This document shows positions 1 through 10,124 of a stretch of 23,804 nucleotides of DNA, piece by piece (within the stretch, counting starts at the first letter, position 1; each line of letters opens with the position of its first letter). The stretch lies in assembly GCA_000310025.1 (NCBI GenBank), contig FN649738.1, positions 3,092,219 to 3,116,022 of the forward strand, read 5' to 3'. The notes beneath the pieces were generated by a model that saw only the letters and a list, made by a program, of their open reading frames with translations, was not told the origin of the DNA and did not search any database. Source of the stretch: Ectocarpus siliculosus. Its lineage: Eukaryota; Sar; Phaeophyceae; Ectocarpales; Ectocarpaceae. The position numbers were made by a program, and so were the translations under genes.

Positions 1-72
1 TCGTTGGACCGTGGCCCTCGCATCCCTACAAAGCCGGGACGGGGCACGCCGGGTTTTCACCGGACCAGGTTG
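1..72 (+). repeat. Dispersed repeat, copy 1 (partial)
   Basis: TCGTTGGACCGTGGCCCTCGCATCCCTACAAAGCCGGGACG and on to CACCGGACC closely matches 600-665. A long G run follows at 71-90. The left part is cut by the window edge. Confidence 0.75.
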
Positions 73-569
73 GGGGGGGGGGGGGGGGGGCGAAGTCGTC
101 GATAGCATGCATTCGCAAAAGTAGTCAATGACCAAAACATGACGTCCATGCCCACAAGCCCATCGGAGATACCTCCAACACTTGGGTGCTCCTGTGTTCG
201 CTTGTTTCCATGAGGGAAAGCAAGCTACGGAAAAGCATCTCCCCTTCAAGACTGAAGAGGGGGGGGGGGGGAGGCTCTACAATTTAGCAGACCGACCCCC
301 CCCAATAGGCAGCATAGATGATGTCCACCGCAGCACAGATGATGACCATCTCCCAAGCTCCCAAGGCCGATCAAGTGGCCGGGAGCGGTGGGGTAGTCAC
401 CGCGTACTGTGTAGAAAACACGGCGGCACAAAAACCTCAAGTGTTCGCGATGCTTGTAAGGACGAGCCCATGTCTAGCTCCACTACTGAGCGCGGGGGCG
501 TTGCTGAAATCGTAGTGGGATGTCCTTGGGCTTAGGTCACCCAATATCCTAGCGCAGGGGGGAAGGGGG

Positions 570-668
570 GGGGTGTACTCATAGTCGTGCATGCCGTAGT
601 CGTTAGACCATTGACCTCGCATCCCTACAAAGCCGGGACGGAGCACGCCGGGTTCTCACCGGACCGGG
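570..668 (+). repeat. Dispersed repeat, copy 2
   Basis: After a G run: GTGTACTCATAGTCGTGCATGCCGTAGTCGTTAGACCATTGACCTCGCATCCC. It then continues as in copy 1 to the next G run. The ATAG..CGCATGC variant is shared with the copy at 11567. Confidence 0.75.
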
Positions 669-680
669 GGGGAGGGGGGG

Positions 681-745
681 GGGCGTACTCGTGTTTTGCA
701 TGCCTACCGGTTAGACCATTGACCACGAGAGGACCGAGAATTTCC
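681..745 (+). repeat. Dispersed repeat, copy 3
   Basis: After a G run: CGTACTCGTGTTTTGCATGCCTACCGGTTAGACCATTGACCACGAGAGGACCGAG. It follows copy 2 directly, so two copies sit in tandem. Confidence 0.75.
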
Positions 746-1936
746 CGGCACAGGGGATGAGCGAAAACCATCAAGAGTCGCTACTTGGTAAGCAAAATAA
801 GTTACCGTTGGAGCCGTATAGCAGGGATTCTAAGTCGCGGTCGTTGGGGCGTGGGTGGTGCTAGAGGTGGACCAAGAGGAGGGCAGCAAAATTTTCAATG
901 GCACTCTGAGGGAGGTAGTACTGCCCAGCATCTTTCTTGCACAAGGTTTGATGCCTTGGGGTATCAGAAGTGTCGGGGGAAAAGGTTGCAACTAGATGCT
1001 CTCTCTCGCGCGGAACGGAAAAGCCAGAAAAAGCGCGTCAGCCCTTACACAGATATCTTGATCATGAGTCTCATTACACTCGTGACGATTGCCATTTTCT
1101 CATCGAGAACCGCACGAGCCGGCCCGGTTTTGGGCTTGCTGGTGAGTAGAGTTCTCTGGCTACAAGTACAAGGACTGGTCATGGTCTCGGTAGTACGGTG
1201 CCGATAGCCTCTCTATGAGCACAGTGCACATCATATCACGTCGTGTCGTGCACTGTTTTGCAGCGGCCACGCGGCAGATGTTCGAACAACCCAACCCCGC
1301 TTTCCCCGCAGCTTCGCAGCTGACGTTGACTTTGATTTTCAAAGTAGAATGCCTCGAGGACGTCTTTCCCCAGGCAGGAACTTGCTTGGTGAAAATCAAA
1401 GGGCGTTGCCGAGACGAACGATTTTTCCGACCAGTCAGAGCTCGATATGTGTTGGTTTTGATTTCTTGATTATTGGAGCTTCGTTAACGTAGGGCTCAAT
1501 GAACGCGACCTTCGGCTGGCCCTTCGACCCCAAACGAGACACGTTTGAAGTTTCTCAACTGCTTCCCGTTGGGTACCTTGGTTGGACATAGACGAGCTGA
1601 CGTGGTCGAAGTCATCCATAGCATACAGCAGAAGCAGTGCTACTGGAGTCGCAATGTTGACAATTTTTTAATTATTTTCTGAGTCATGACCCAACGAATC
1701 CATCTCTATCTACGTCAGAAAAGAGTCTAAGATAGATATTTACCCGATATTTTGTCGTTGACCCAGTAGAGAACTATAGGGGACGTATTGTAAAATGTAA
1801 GTTACCTATACAGATGTTTTTGTATTTAGCACCAGCTGGCATCACTGATATAAATAATCAGTGTATAGACTAAAAAGACTCGAAATAAGTCCAGTACCCA
1901 GCCGTTTTTCCTCCACTCACTGAAAAGACTCCACCA

Positions 1937-2007
1937 CATCCCGTTCGACTGTGGGTATATCTCGAATGGGAAGTCTTCCTGTGTGTGTATTTATTATTCC
2001 TTAATAG
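1937..2007 (+). repeat. Dispersed repeat B, copy 1
   Basis: CATCCCGTTCGACTGTGGGTATATCTCGAATGGGAAGTCTTCCTGTGTGTGT and TTATTATTCCTTAAT match the reverse complement of 8641-8717 with few differences. It lies in the unassigned left flank. Confidence 0.8.
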
Positions 2008-3416
2008 ATTTTTGGATTTGGTAGGCGTGGCGATGCCGTGATGACCTCGGGAAGAGGCGGGGCAACTATGTACTGCTATGTTCCACAAACACGCCCCAAA
2101 CGTCTTTCTACATGTCGTGGTTTGCATACAGCAGTAGTAGAGGGGCCGGTTTAGCGACCCCCTGTTAAGCGACATCCACTGCTATTCAGCGACCAAAAAT
2201 TCACGTCGTACCGCCGCACCCCGGTAGAATAAATAACTGCTGCATAACCGAATAGATCTCCGAAATACCTGTTGCCTGCAGCAACCGCCGCTATGTTGCT
2301 CGTTTGGGACCGACCAGCAAGTGCACCCACGTCTTACGTCTTACTCTTGTTGTCAGATTTCAGAAACTTCGCGCTGACTCTATGCTGCTGCTCTCTGGTT
2401 GGCCAACTAGTTTTTCGTCTTCCGCTCCTCACAAAACTCAGATTTCAACGCCTCCTGTCTCTGCAATCTTCTCCTGCTGCGTTCGGCGTAGCGACCTGCC
2501 CTGAAGAGCGGCCACATTTGGTCGTGAAACTGCTAACCAGAGGGCCCCCGCTGGCAGACTGCAAGGCTATCAGTGTAAGCAGCGTAACCTACTGTACCAC
2601 CCGCAATTTACCTTTGGGCGTCTGCTCAACCACGGGGTGGTGGACGCGGTCATGCTCAAAACGCAAAGGTTGCCAGCAAGCAATGGACTAGACTACAAGT
2701 GCAGTATTGCGTGTCCAGTTGGTCCGTAAATGCGTGCATGCATCGACGATCCCTTTGGCGGACGGGAGTGAGGGAGGGTTCATGGAAAACAACGATACAA
2801 CGTCTCGGGAAACGGGTGCGCAACGCCATCAGCAGCGAGCAGGAATTTTCATTCGAGTGCGCCCCTTACACCAGGGGGAGAGACGAGGCTGGATGCTATG
2901 CATTCTGTATAAACAATAAACAATGCACCATCAGCACACAACGTGCGGATTAATCAGCTCGCCACAACCATTGTCCGACGACGAGGTGATCAATTTAAAG
3001 GGTGATGCCTGCATGTAGACTTGGAACTTGGCACTCTTTCAGCACAGCCTGCTGTGGTACAGCAGTAGGTGTACATGTAGATCAATGAAACGTCATGAAG
3101 GCTGTGTTTGTGGGTGAAAAGGCAAGGTACAGCAGAATTTCTGGTGTTGTTTAAAGGAACGCGTTGGCACAGCCAAGGGGTCGACAGCCTACTCTCGGTG
3201 AGGAAAGCCAAGGCACCAATGCCCAAGGCTCGATAGGGGGGGGGGGTAGATGACGAAGATCGTGATACCCAAGACAAATACGTACTCAGCAGCAGCAGCA
3301 GTGCTTCGCCTACCGTTCTTCCAAGCACACCCGCCCCACCGTTCAACACCTTCCCCGGCCTGGGTGTTCAAGGCGGCTACGCAATTCGCAGGGACGGGTC
3401 TGTCATCTTCCTCTCT

Positions 3417-3418
<2 letters not shown>

Positions 3419-3458
<40 letters not shown>

Positions 3459-3474
3459 CTCTCTCTCTCTCTCT
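3419..3474 (+). repeat. CT/GT microsatellite
   Basis: CT dinucleotides with an internal GTGTGTGT block run from 3419 to 3474. On the minus strand it begins as the GTGAGAGAGAG of the probable donor of the unidentified gene. Confidence 0.9.
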
Positions 3475-3477
3475 CAC

Positions 3478-3659
3478 CCTTCAGGTGGTGTTGTCGTGAA
3501 GGCGAGCTCATCCTCGACAGGAGAAGAAGAACTCGAAGAGTCAACCCCGGCTGTTGTTGCCGTTGGGGGCAGCTTCGGAAGCGTCGTCGGCACCAGAAAC
3601 AGGGCAACGGGGATGGCAACGAGCTGGCCGATCAGGCCGAGCAATATGCGGAGCTGCAT
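3478..3659 (-). CDS. Probable first coding exon of an unidentified membrane or secreted protein
   Basis: An ATG at 3659 in good context (GGGAGATGC) opens 60 codons and 2 bases, ending at a GTGAGA donor at 3477. The product starts MQLRILLGLIGQLVAIPVAL, a hydrophobic stretch like a signal peptide or membrane anchor, followed by a Thr/Pro/Ser- and Glu-rich segment. The start lies 257 bases from the oppositely oriented AlkB ATG, the same head-to-head layout as the Rieske/LSM14 pair. A phase-compatible second exon may be 3359-3282 (product beginning PGKVLNGGAGVLGRTVGEAL), but I cannot verify it or identify the family. Later exons would lie further left. Coding status rests on start context, composition, donor and layout only. 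Confidence 0.4.
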
Positions 3660-3916
3660 CTCCCGCCCTCCCGGTCACCTTGCGTATCCTATTTAGTTAA
3701 ATTTGTTTTGGTCGTTTGACAAGGCTCACCGCACGTCAGAGCGGGTTCCCGAGAGCGCGCGCGATTCCTCTTTTTTTTTAAATTAAAAATGCGGTGGAAT
3801 TGCTGCACCACCACCACCAAGTTTGGCGTCGCCCTTGGCCTGCCATTCCGAGCACTCTTACTTGCTGCGTTGCTGTGTCGTCTTCGCCCTCTAGGCTAGA
3901 CTATTTTGGCGCTGCC
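3660..3916. promoter_or_regulatory. Short divergent intergenic region (putative bidirectional promoter), AlkB side
   Basis: These 257 bases separate the probable minus-strand start at 3659 from the AlkB ATG at 3917. They include an AT-rich stretch with an eight-T run (about 3770-3788). No core promoter element is clear. The function is inferred from the divergent layout only. Confidence 0.35.
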
Positions 3917-6900
3917 ATGGCTGAGGAACCCTCGTCGCGCAAGCGAAGACGAGACGATAGCAGCAGCAGCAGCAGCAGCAGTGGGCACCTTGGATGTGTC
4001 GCAGTAGCACCGCCGGCATCATCAGCAGCAACGGCGAGAGACTCCGCGGCGGCGGGCGGCAGTATCATTGTACCGGATCACAGCAGCAGCAGCAGTAATG
4101 CCTGCTTGCGGAAGGGCATGGTTATCCTCAAGAGCTTTCTCTCGGGAGATGAGCAGGAAGAATTGGCGGTGAGGCCCCGGGGCAAGCATGTGTGCGTGTT
4201 GGTAATGCGTATCTTGCCAACTCCTAGGCGACTTCTGTGTTGTACGTACCCAATTCCTGTTGTACTCGCTCGCTGGCTACCTCGCATAGACGTATCTCGC
4301 ACTTGACCAGGTCGCCCCTGCGAGCACCCGCAGGTGCGTGGACGTATGCTACTTGCCAACTCTTTTCACGCCAACCACCGAACGACACGATCACTGCTGT
4401 TGAGTTCATCCATTGGTCGTCGAACTCTCAGTCGCGCTGACGGCGTCCCGCCCCCCCCGTTCCCTCCAAGGCTCACGTAGGTCGCCTAGGCGCGCTGCAG
4501 CACGGTGGTTTCTACTCCTGCCACAACGAGAAGACGAAGCGCATGCGGATGGTGAGACGCGCAGGGAGACGGAGGGGGGGAGGGCTGCTGCCTTCGGCGC
4601 GTGTGGGACGCAAACATACAGCAGAGTACATAGTCGAGAAGTCGCGGACCTTTGCATGGGTTGTTTTGGCCACCCGTCCACCTGTTTGGGGTGAGCGAGG
4701 GGCCATGGATTTTCCCTCCGTAAGCGTAGGCGACATGAACCCTAGGACGTCGGCCGCGCTTGTTGCATAGGGTGCGGCTCACTTTTTCGGCCTTCGGTTC
4801 AGCGTGTTTTTCGGAGAAGACAACCAACCTCAAGTTGGGAGAAGGGGAAGAAAGCGGCAGATAGACAGCAGTGCAAGCGGTCAGCGAGAGTGGTGGTGGT
4901 GCGAGGTGCCTCGTCGGACACATCATTTGGCCCAGAGATGGATGTCGAGAATCGAGCCTCAAGCGTTTTCACTGACAACAACAGCAGTAAACCACAAGCC
5001 GAAAACGATGCAACGCCGACAGATGAATCTGGGGCTGAAGACAGACGGGAACAAGCACGTGTTGCCCATCCCGCCGGCGTGGACCGAGGTCGCCCTGAGG
5101 GTGAGCGAGCGACAAAAGGCTCTCGCTACGGGGCGAAGCCGGCCGAGACTCACGTACTCTCTAGCGGATCTGATTCTTCCTCGGGTTTTGGTTGCTCTCG
5201 CCCCGACGCCTCTCTGTTCCTAACAAACCCCGCCCTTCTGCGGTTCTGGAGCCGGAAAGGTCGTGTTTCTAGCACCGAATAATTCCTTGATGCTTGAGAG
5301 CGAGGGAGGGTCATGTTTCTCGGCCAGTAGCCCTTCAGAGGGTTTTGGTATTCCAGAAACATGTTGGATAGAGCATGAAATCGGGGAAGTTGAGTTAGGG
5401 TTAGGGTTAGGGAATAGGGTCTGCCTACCCCCTCCCCGTTCTATGTCCTTATAGTACGGAATTTCCCGCGAATGCGGTCCTTCTCGCCACATGGTAGTTT
5501 TGTTACCGTTATGAACTTGGGATGCTAACCTCCGTCGCCTGCTGCCATGGAATGTCTAGTGGGATTCGACAACAACCACAGCACAGACTTGACGACCACT
5601 TCGTTGCAACTATCGGTACATGTTCAATTCACCGACCGGGATCGCACGGAGGAGGACGGTACACACTCCAAATATGTTTTGTTCTTTGCTCTCCACCTTT
5701 CCCCTTGCGGTGCTTTGCCTTCGACTGTTGTCGCGAGACGCGTTCATTCAGCGTTGCTTCGTTTCGTGCTCACAGCTGTTGGTTTGAAACGTACTACCCT
5801 TGCTCTGGTTTGTCCTTCGTTGGTATGAAGCCTGACCCCTTCGTTTCGTATCCCCGTGGGCAGGCCTGTCAGGTTGCTGCGGAGATGGACCCATCCATCC
5901 CCATCCCGCGACCAGACATTTGCGTGGTAAACCACTACACCGTCGCGTCTCGCCTAGGATGGCACCAAGGTGCGCGGACGAGTCGTCATTTGAAGAACCC
6001 TACGAAGTTGTTGTTGTTGTTGTTGTTGTTCGCTTGCCGTAGGTGGCGCAACAATCTACCAGATCTCGATGAACACCAGGTGGCATTTCGTTCACAAAAG
6101 CCCGAAACGCGGATGTCACTTACGCGGGTGGTAGGATGGTATGTTTTTTTCTCGCGTTGTGGTACAGGTTTTAAAGTTTTCCAGCGCTGACCTTCTGCCC
6201 GTTGCAGATTCGTCGCTTGCTGATCGTTCACAGACCACCGCAAATGTTCTTTGTCGGTTTGACCCTCATTTTCTTTCTTTTCTGTTGAGCCTTTTGGTTT
6301 TCCGTGCATGCATCATTCCGAGCGGATTCCATGGTTGTTGCTGCTGTCGAGCTGTGTTCTTTGACCCCCATGTGTCGCTTTTGGCGACACTCTGATTCTG
6401 TTATTCTGAGCAGGCCACCGGCGCCAACTGCTCTACGCCCCCCTGACTCCCCATGTTCCTGGGGTGTGCGTATGCCGTGTGCTGCGCGCTTTGTGCCGAG
6501 ATCCCGCTATCTACCGACCCCGAGCTCCCATTGCTTCACTGTCTGCTGTCGTTGTGCTTTGCATACACTCACGCCTTGTCTTACGGTGAATAGCCCTAGC
6601 CTCCCCCATAACGCCCCCCTTCACGGGTTTCCAGCCATGGCCTCTATAAGCGCCCTCTATTTTCAGCCGCACTCTGAGACTGACGTGTTTTCCTCTCTGT
6701 CAGCCGGTTAACACGGTCGATGATGATATGAAAGAAGGCACACACGGCTGGCTTCCGGACGTCCCTTTTTTGTGTGTTCGATCCCAGCAGATCTGTCTAG
6801 CCGTCGAGATTCAGGGCTGCCAGTGATCTCTTTCTCTCTCGTGAGTGTTTGTGCCGCGACTGCACCATTTCGCCGTCCGCAGACGGCAGACAAGAATGAT

Positions 6901-7854
6901 CTGTGTTGCAAGCACAAGTTTTTTCATCGGTTGGTTCTTTGAATGGCCCGCCGAACATCTCCGCGCGATGCACGTGCGGTTGCGGTACTCCTTCGGGTGT
7001 TGCTGTGGGTGCTGTTGTTGTTGATGCTGCTGGTGGTGTTGTTTGTTGTCTTCATGTGAAAATTCTCTCTGGCCTCTGTCCGAACAACTCCCCCTTCTTG
7101 ATTCGAGAGAAAAATAACTACTTTTCATGGTCACCGATGTTGTTTCTAGCTTTCGATGGCTGAGATGGGGTCCTGTGGGAGATATCGTTTCCGTAAAATA
7201 TTTTTCCCGCGTATGAACAGCGGCGTCCCTCGGTGGTCGTCGGCGATCAAGTCGACGGAAAGGCACCGACTGTTTCTTCGTGTTTCTTGCCAGGCGGGAC
7301 GGGGTCACAAGGCGAGGCTACCCTTTCTCTGTGGCTGCATAATCGCATCACACCAGAGTGTCTGCGAGAAACGGTTGCAGCCAGCGTCAGGGCCAGCTTT
7401 TTCTGGGTGCAATCACGTCCCACCGCTGTCTTCTGCACGAACAGAAACAAGTGCACCACGCAACGGTTATTGCCGCTTGCCACTGCTGTCCTCCAGCCGA
7501 GGTTCAGGTTCACGCTGACTTACTCTTACCGTGTGCAACTATTCCCCCCGCCCCCACCCCTCCGCACGAAAGGGACAACCGGCAACGTTCCAGTACAGAA
7601 TATCCTGGAAGAAATCCGCTCAAGTCAAGTCCGTGCGCCTGGAGAGCGGAGACGCGCTCATCTTCGGTGGCAGGTCGAGGGGGATAATCCATGGGGTACC
7701 CCGGATCGACACCGCCGTCGCCCCCCCCCCCGCGGTGGTTATACCACCCGCCGCGACTCGTAGCTCCGCGGCGGAAGGGGCCGAGGGTAGAGGCGCGGGA
7801 CCGTGTGTTGTGCCCGGTGGCGGCCGTTTCAACTTGAACTTCCGGGAGTTGTAG
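3917..7854 (+). CDS. ALKBH: AlkB-family Fe(II)/2-oxoglutarate-dependent dioxygenase; middle exon(s) unresolved
   Basis: Members of this family oxidatively remove alkyl groups from nucleic acid bases. Exons supported: 3917-4168, 4471-4551, 5023-5100, 5864-5969, 6063-6079 (in phase, 178 codons) and the terminal exon, best read as 7573-7854 ending in TAG. Exon 1 has a basic Ser-rich leader, then KGMVILKSFLSGDEQEELA, the usual entry strand and helix. Exon 2 has HGGFY (residues 95-99); exons 2-3 join as KRMRMMNLG. Exon 4 ends DICVVNHYTVASRLGWHQ, and exon 5 supplies Asp173, giving the iron-binding His171-x-Asp173. The last exon has ATFQYR, LESGDALIFGG, the distal iron His (codon 7690-7692) in IIHGVPRI, and RFNLNFR (Arg codons 7825-7827 and 7843-7845) for 2-oxoglutarate. 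It resembles plant and bacterial AlkB/ALKBH1-like forms. The strand expected between HQDxDE and ATFQY (PVVSxSLG-like) was not found with confidence between 6080 and 7572. A good Kozak ATG (GCCATGG) sets the start. Confidence 0.85.
3956..3981 (+). repeat. AGC triplet run inside AlkB exon 1
   Basis: Eight consecutive AGC codons encode a Ser run in the disordered leader, before the catalytic domain. A shorter AGC run recurs at 4082-4095. Both are in frame and could vary in length without breaking the gene. Confidence 0.9.
5395..5412 (+). repeat. Three TTAGGG units (interstitial telomere-type motif)
   Basis: TTAGGG occurs three times in a row inside AlkB intron 3. It is too short to be a telomere but matches the vertebrate/brown-algal type unit. 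Confidence 0.8.
6008..6031 (+). repeat. GTT triplet run in AlkB intron 4
   Basis: Eight GTT/TTG units lie in the 93-base intron before the microexon and probably serve as part of its pyrimidine-type tract. Confidence 0.85.
6063..6079 (+). other. 17-nt microexon of the AlkB-like gene carrying the iron-binding Asp
   Basis: The preceding exon ends CAC CAA G at 5969 with donor GTGCGC. A CAG acceptor at 6060-6062 adds AT and restores Asp, so the join reads HQDLDEHQ, matching the family HQDxDE. The segment ends at CAG before GTGGCA. A nearer acceptor (TAG at about 6040-6042, after a good pyrimidine/GTT tract) would give Gly and destroy the HxD motif. The 3' limit at 6079 is less certain than the start, because a GTATGT donor also lies at 6140. 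Confidence 0.6.
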
Positions 7855-10124
7855 ATAAGAAGGTGGTAGAGAGCGCCAGATGAAGGGCCGTGGCAGCGCA
7901 ATGCGAGGTGGTCCCTGCCGCAGATAGATGATGTGTTTGTTATCATCAATCGTCCCGCTTTTTTTTTGGAAACATACATGAATCGAAGAAAGACTGCCCA
8001 CAGTCGAAGGTTGAAATCTTTACAGAGAAAAATTTTTTGGTGGGGCTTCATGCGTGCTGCGCTGCTGTGGCGGTGCAGTCTGTTCCGAGCCTGCGGCGCG
8101 CTGTCGGCGGGGTTGCAGAACCGGACGATCTCCGGAGATAGTTCGCGCCCTTCACCCTGTTTCCACGAACACAGACAGACCCGCATCGCCGTTGGGGGCG
8201 AGGAGCCGTGCTGGACGTTTGTGGGAGGGGGGTCGCGCACGTACAAGTAGGTGCTTAGAGGACCGAATGGCAAAGTAGTGACTGGAGTGTTCGAGTTACA
8301 AGCACCAAGACTCCATCCAGCTGGCTCATCGTGAACAACATAATGCACTTGGAGGCTTACCACCAACCTCCGGCTTGCTTCAAAAGTCGCATGCAACTGG
8401 TAACTCGCTGTTAATAATTTCCTGGCTGCTTGTGACACACCTTGGAACCCTCTGCTGGGAGTGATGTGATTCACGTGCACCAAGTGTCATTCAAACTAAT
8501 CCCTACACACACACACACACGTCCACGTCCACGAGCAGCAAAGCGCCAACTGCTCACGAAACCTTTTGGAGGCGCCTCTCTCTGCGCTTCTCTCCGCTGA
8601 TCGGTCCGATGTTAGGAAGCGGGAACCGCCACGGCGGTGATTAAGGAATAATAAAAATAATATAAACACACACAGAAAGACTACCCATTCGAGATATACC
8701 CACAGTCGAACGGGATGTGAAGTCAGACTCGTCTGCGATTTTGTTTTTTCCTGAAAATAGGTGTTCTCCCACACCCGACCCAACTTCCTCAGCAACTACG
8801 AACAATACTGATGTTTTCTTGAAGGGACAGGGTTAGGTTGGGGGTCTCCGGAGAACTTATAGAGTGCAGCTTGTCGCCAACATGAGATTGTCCGTCGAGA
8901 CTACATGTGTTGCACCCCCACTGCCCACCACCAGTCGGCTGCCTGCCCGAGGTTCCGATTGATTCCTCTCTGCGTGCGATTGTATAGCGTTGTCGATGTC
9001 TCTGTACTGATGCTGGTGCTGCCGTGGTTGCCGCTGCCGCTTAAACACAGCCGAGTGAGGCCATACCCTTGCAGCGAAAGGGTAACGACGAAAACGGCTG
9101 TGAAAACGGAGGCATGGAAAGAAGTGTCCGATGCACTCATTTGTTGGTCATCATATGCATACCAGGAAATAACACGGTCAAGGCCTGCGCGTGCACGTGT
9201 GGGAATGTCTCGGATTCACGCCTCTCTCTTCCTCCCGTAGGCCGGCTCTCGAGAAGCGAGACACGCACGAAAACCCTCTCCGGAAATGCGGGAGGCCGCT
9301 CGTATACGGAAAAAAAAAAGGATTCCCGGCAAAGGCCTCGCCTTCAACAGGCAGCAGTCAACCCACGCGACACACGGTAAAACGTCATGCCTTCCATGCA
9401 GAGCATCACAGGACCGGTGCTGCACGTTCAACCCACAATTGAGTCCGGAACGTCAAAGACCTTTATTGAACACACACGACGACGATACGTTCGTACATCG
9501 AAGAGGACAAAACGTCAAAAACCATAGCAGTGGTTCCATTCCTCGGCGCATGATCGTACTGACCATCTTTGGTTGGAATTGAGAAACTTGTTCCCCGTCG
9601 GTCTTCCACCGACTAATGCCCCTTTCCAACTCCGGCTGCTCTCTTCCCCGCATGGGGTTATACTAGCTACAAGCGGCGTTTTTCGAACCGACCGTAGCCC
9701 TTCCCGGGGACACATCCCCTTCCTCCTCTTCCCAAGCCTTCACCGACAGCACTGCTGTAGCCCACCACAACTCAGATGGGTTTCCGAGGGAAAAGGAGGC
9801 CATGGGACAACCGAGAAAGGCGGGTCAGATAGTCCCCCCCCCCCACTTACGCAGCGTTTCTCCCTCTCCCGCCGCCACTCCAGCTGATATTTTCGCCCCC
9901 CTCCTCTTCGAGGTCGTTCGTTTCGCGACTGATCCACCGCGGCACCAACGACAAAAAAAAACTTTCTGATACTTTCCCTTTCCTCGCTCGTCCCGAAATC
10001 AAGCCACGCCGGAGCAGCCGCCCAAGACTAGCGGGGTGTGCTTGACGCACAATCATGTGTGTTGCCAAAACTTTACCCCAACTCGCTCTACTGACTCATC
10101 AAAATTTACCCAGGATTTCGTTGC
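7855..10124. other. Convergent interval with no recognised gene
   Basis: This stretch separates the stop of the AlkB-like gene (reading right) from the stop of the Rieske gene (reading left), so it should hold both 3' UTRs. It contains a CA run at about 8509-8520, the inverted partner (8641-8717) of the repeat at 1937-2007, and several A, T and C homopolymers. Open frames up to 287 codons on the minus strand overlap the AlkB terminal exon and show no family features. Confidence 0.5.
8641..8717 (-). repeat. Dispersed repeat B, copy 2 (inverted)
   Basis: The reverse complement reads CATCCCGTTCGACTGTGGGTATATCTCGAATGGGTAGTCTTTCTGTGTGTGT, then TTATATTATTTTTATTATTCCTTAA. It is slightly longer than 1937-2007 because of an AT-rich insertion. 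The sharp match in unrelated contexts suggests a fragment of a mobile element. Confidence 0.8.

Larger units (their letters stand above)
1..3477. other. Left flank with repeats and no recognised gene
   Basis: Positions 1-760 hold three related repeat copies with poly-G runs. Positions 1332-1343 and 1389-1400 form a 12-base inverted repeat (TTGATTTTCA / TGAAAATCAA core). Positions 1937-2007 match 8641-8717 in inverse orientation. From 2505 to 2729 one plus-strand frame is open for about 74 codons, but I cannot assign it to a family. The rest, including 785-1207 and 2272-2691, has open frames without recognisable motifs or splice support. It may contain further exons of the minus-strand gene that begins at 3659. 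Confidence 0.5.

Noticed and set aside
71-90. Long poly-G runs as functional G-quadruplex sites
   Set aside because: Many G runs occur next to repeat copies. They may be part of the element or assembly-prone homopolymers, and the sequence alone does not support a function.
785-1207. 140-codon plus-strand frame
   Set aside because: Arg/Gly-rich then hydrophobic with no family resemblance; it starts within repeat-rich DNA.
2272-2691. 139-codon plus-strand frame in the left flank
   Set aside because: Leu/Ser/Cys-rich, no recognisable motif, and it overlaps a better-looking frame.
6043-6062. Alternative TAG acceptor for the AlkB exon after HQ
   Set aside because: It gives Gly instead of the iron-binding Asp, and its frame does not match the family.
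7620-8483. 287-codon open frame on the minus strand
   Set aside because: It overlaps the AlkB terminal exon antisense, shows no domain or composition typical of a protein, and has no splice or context support.
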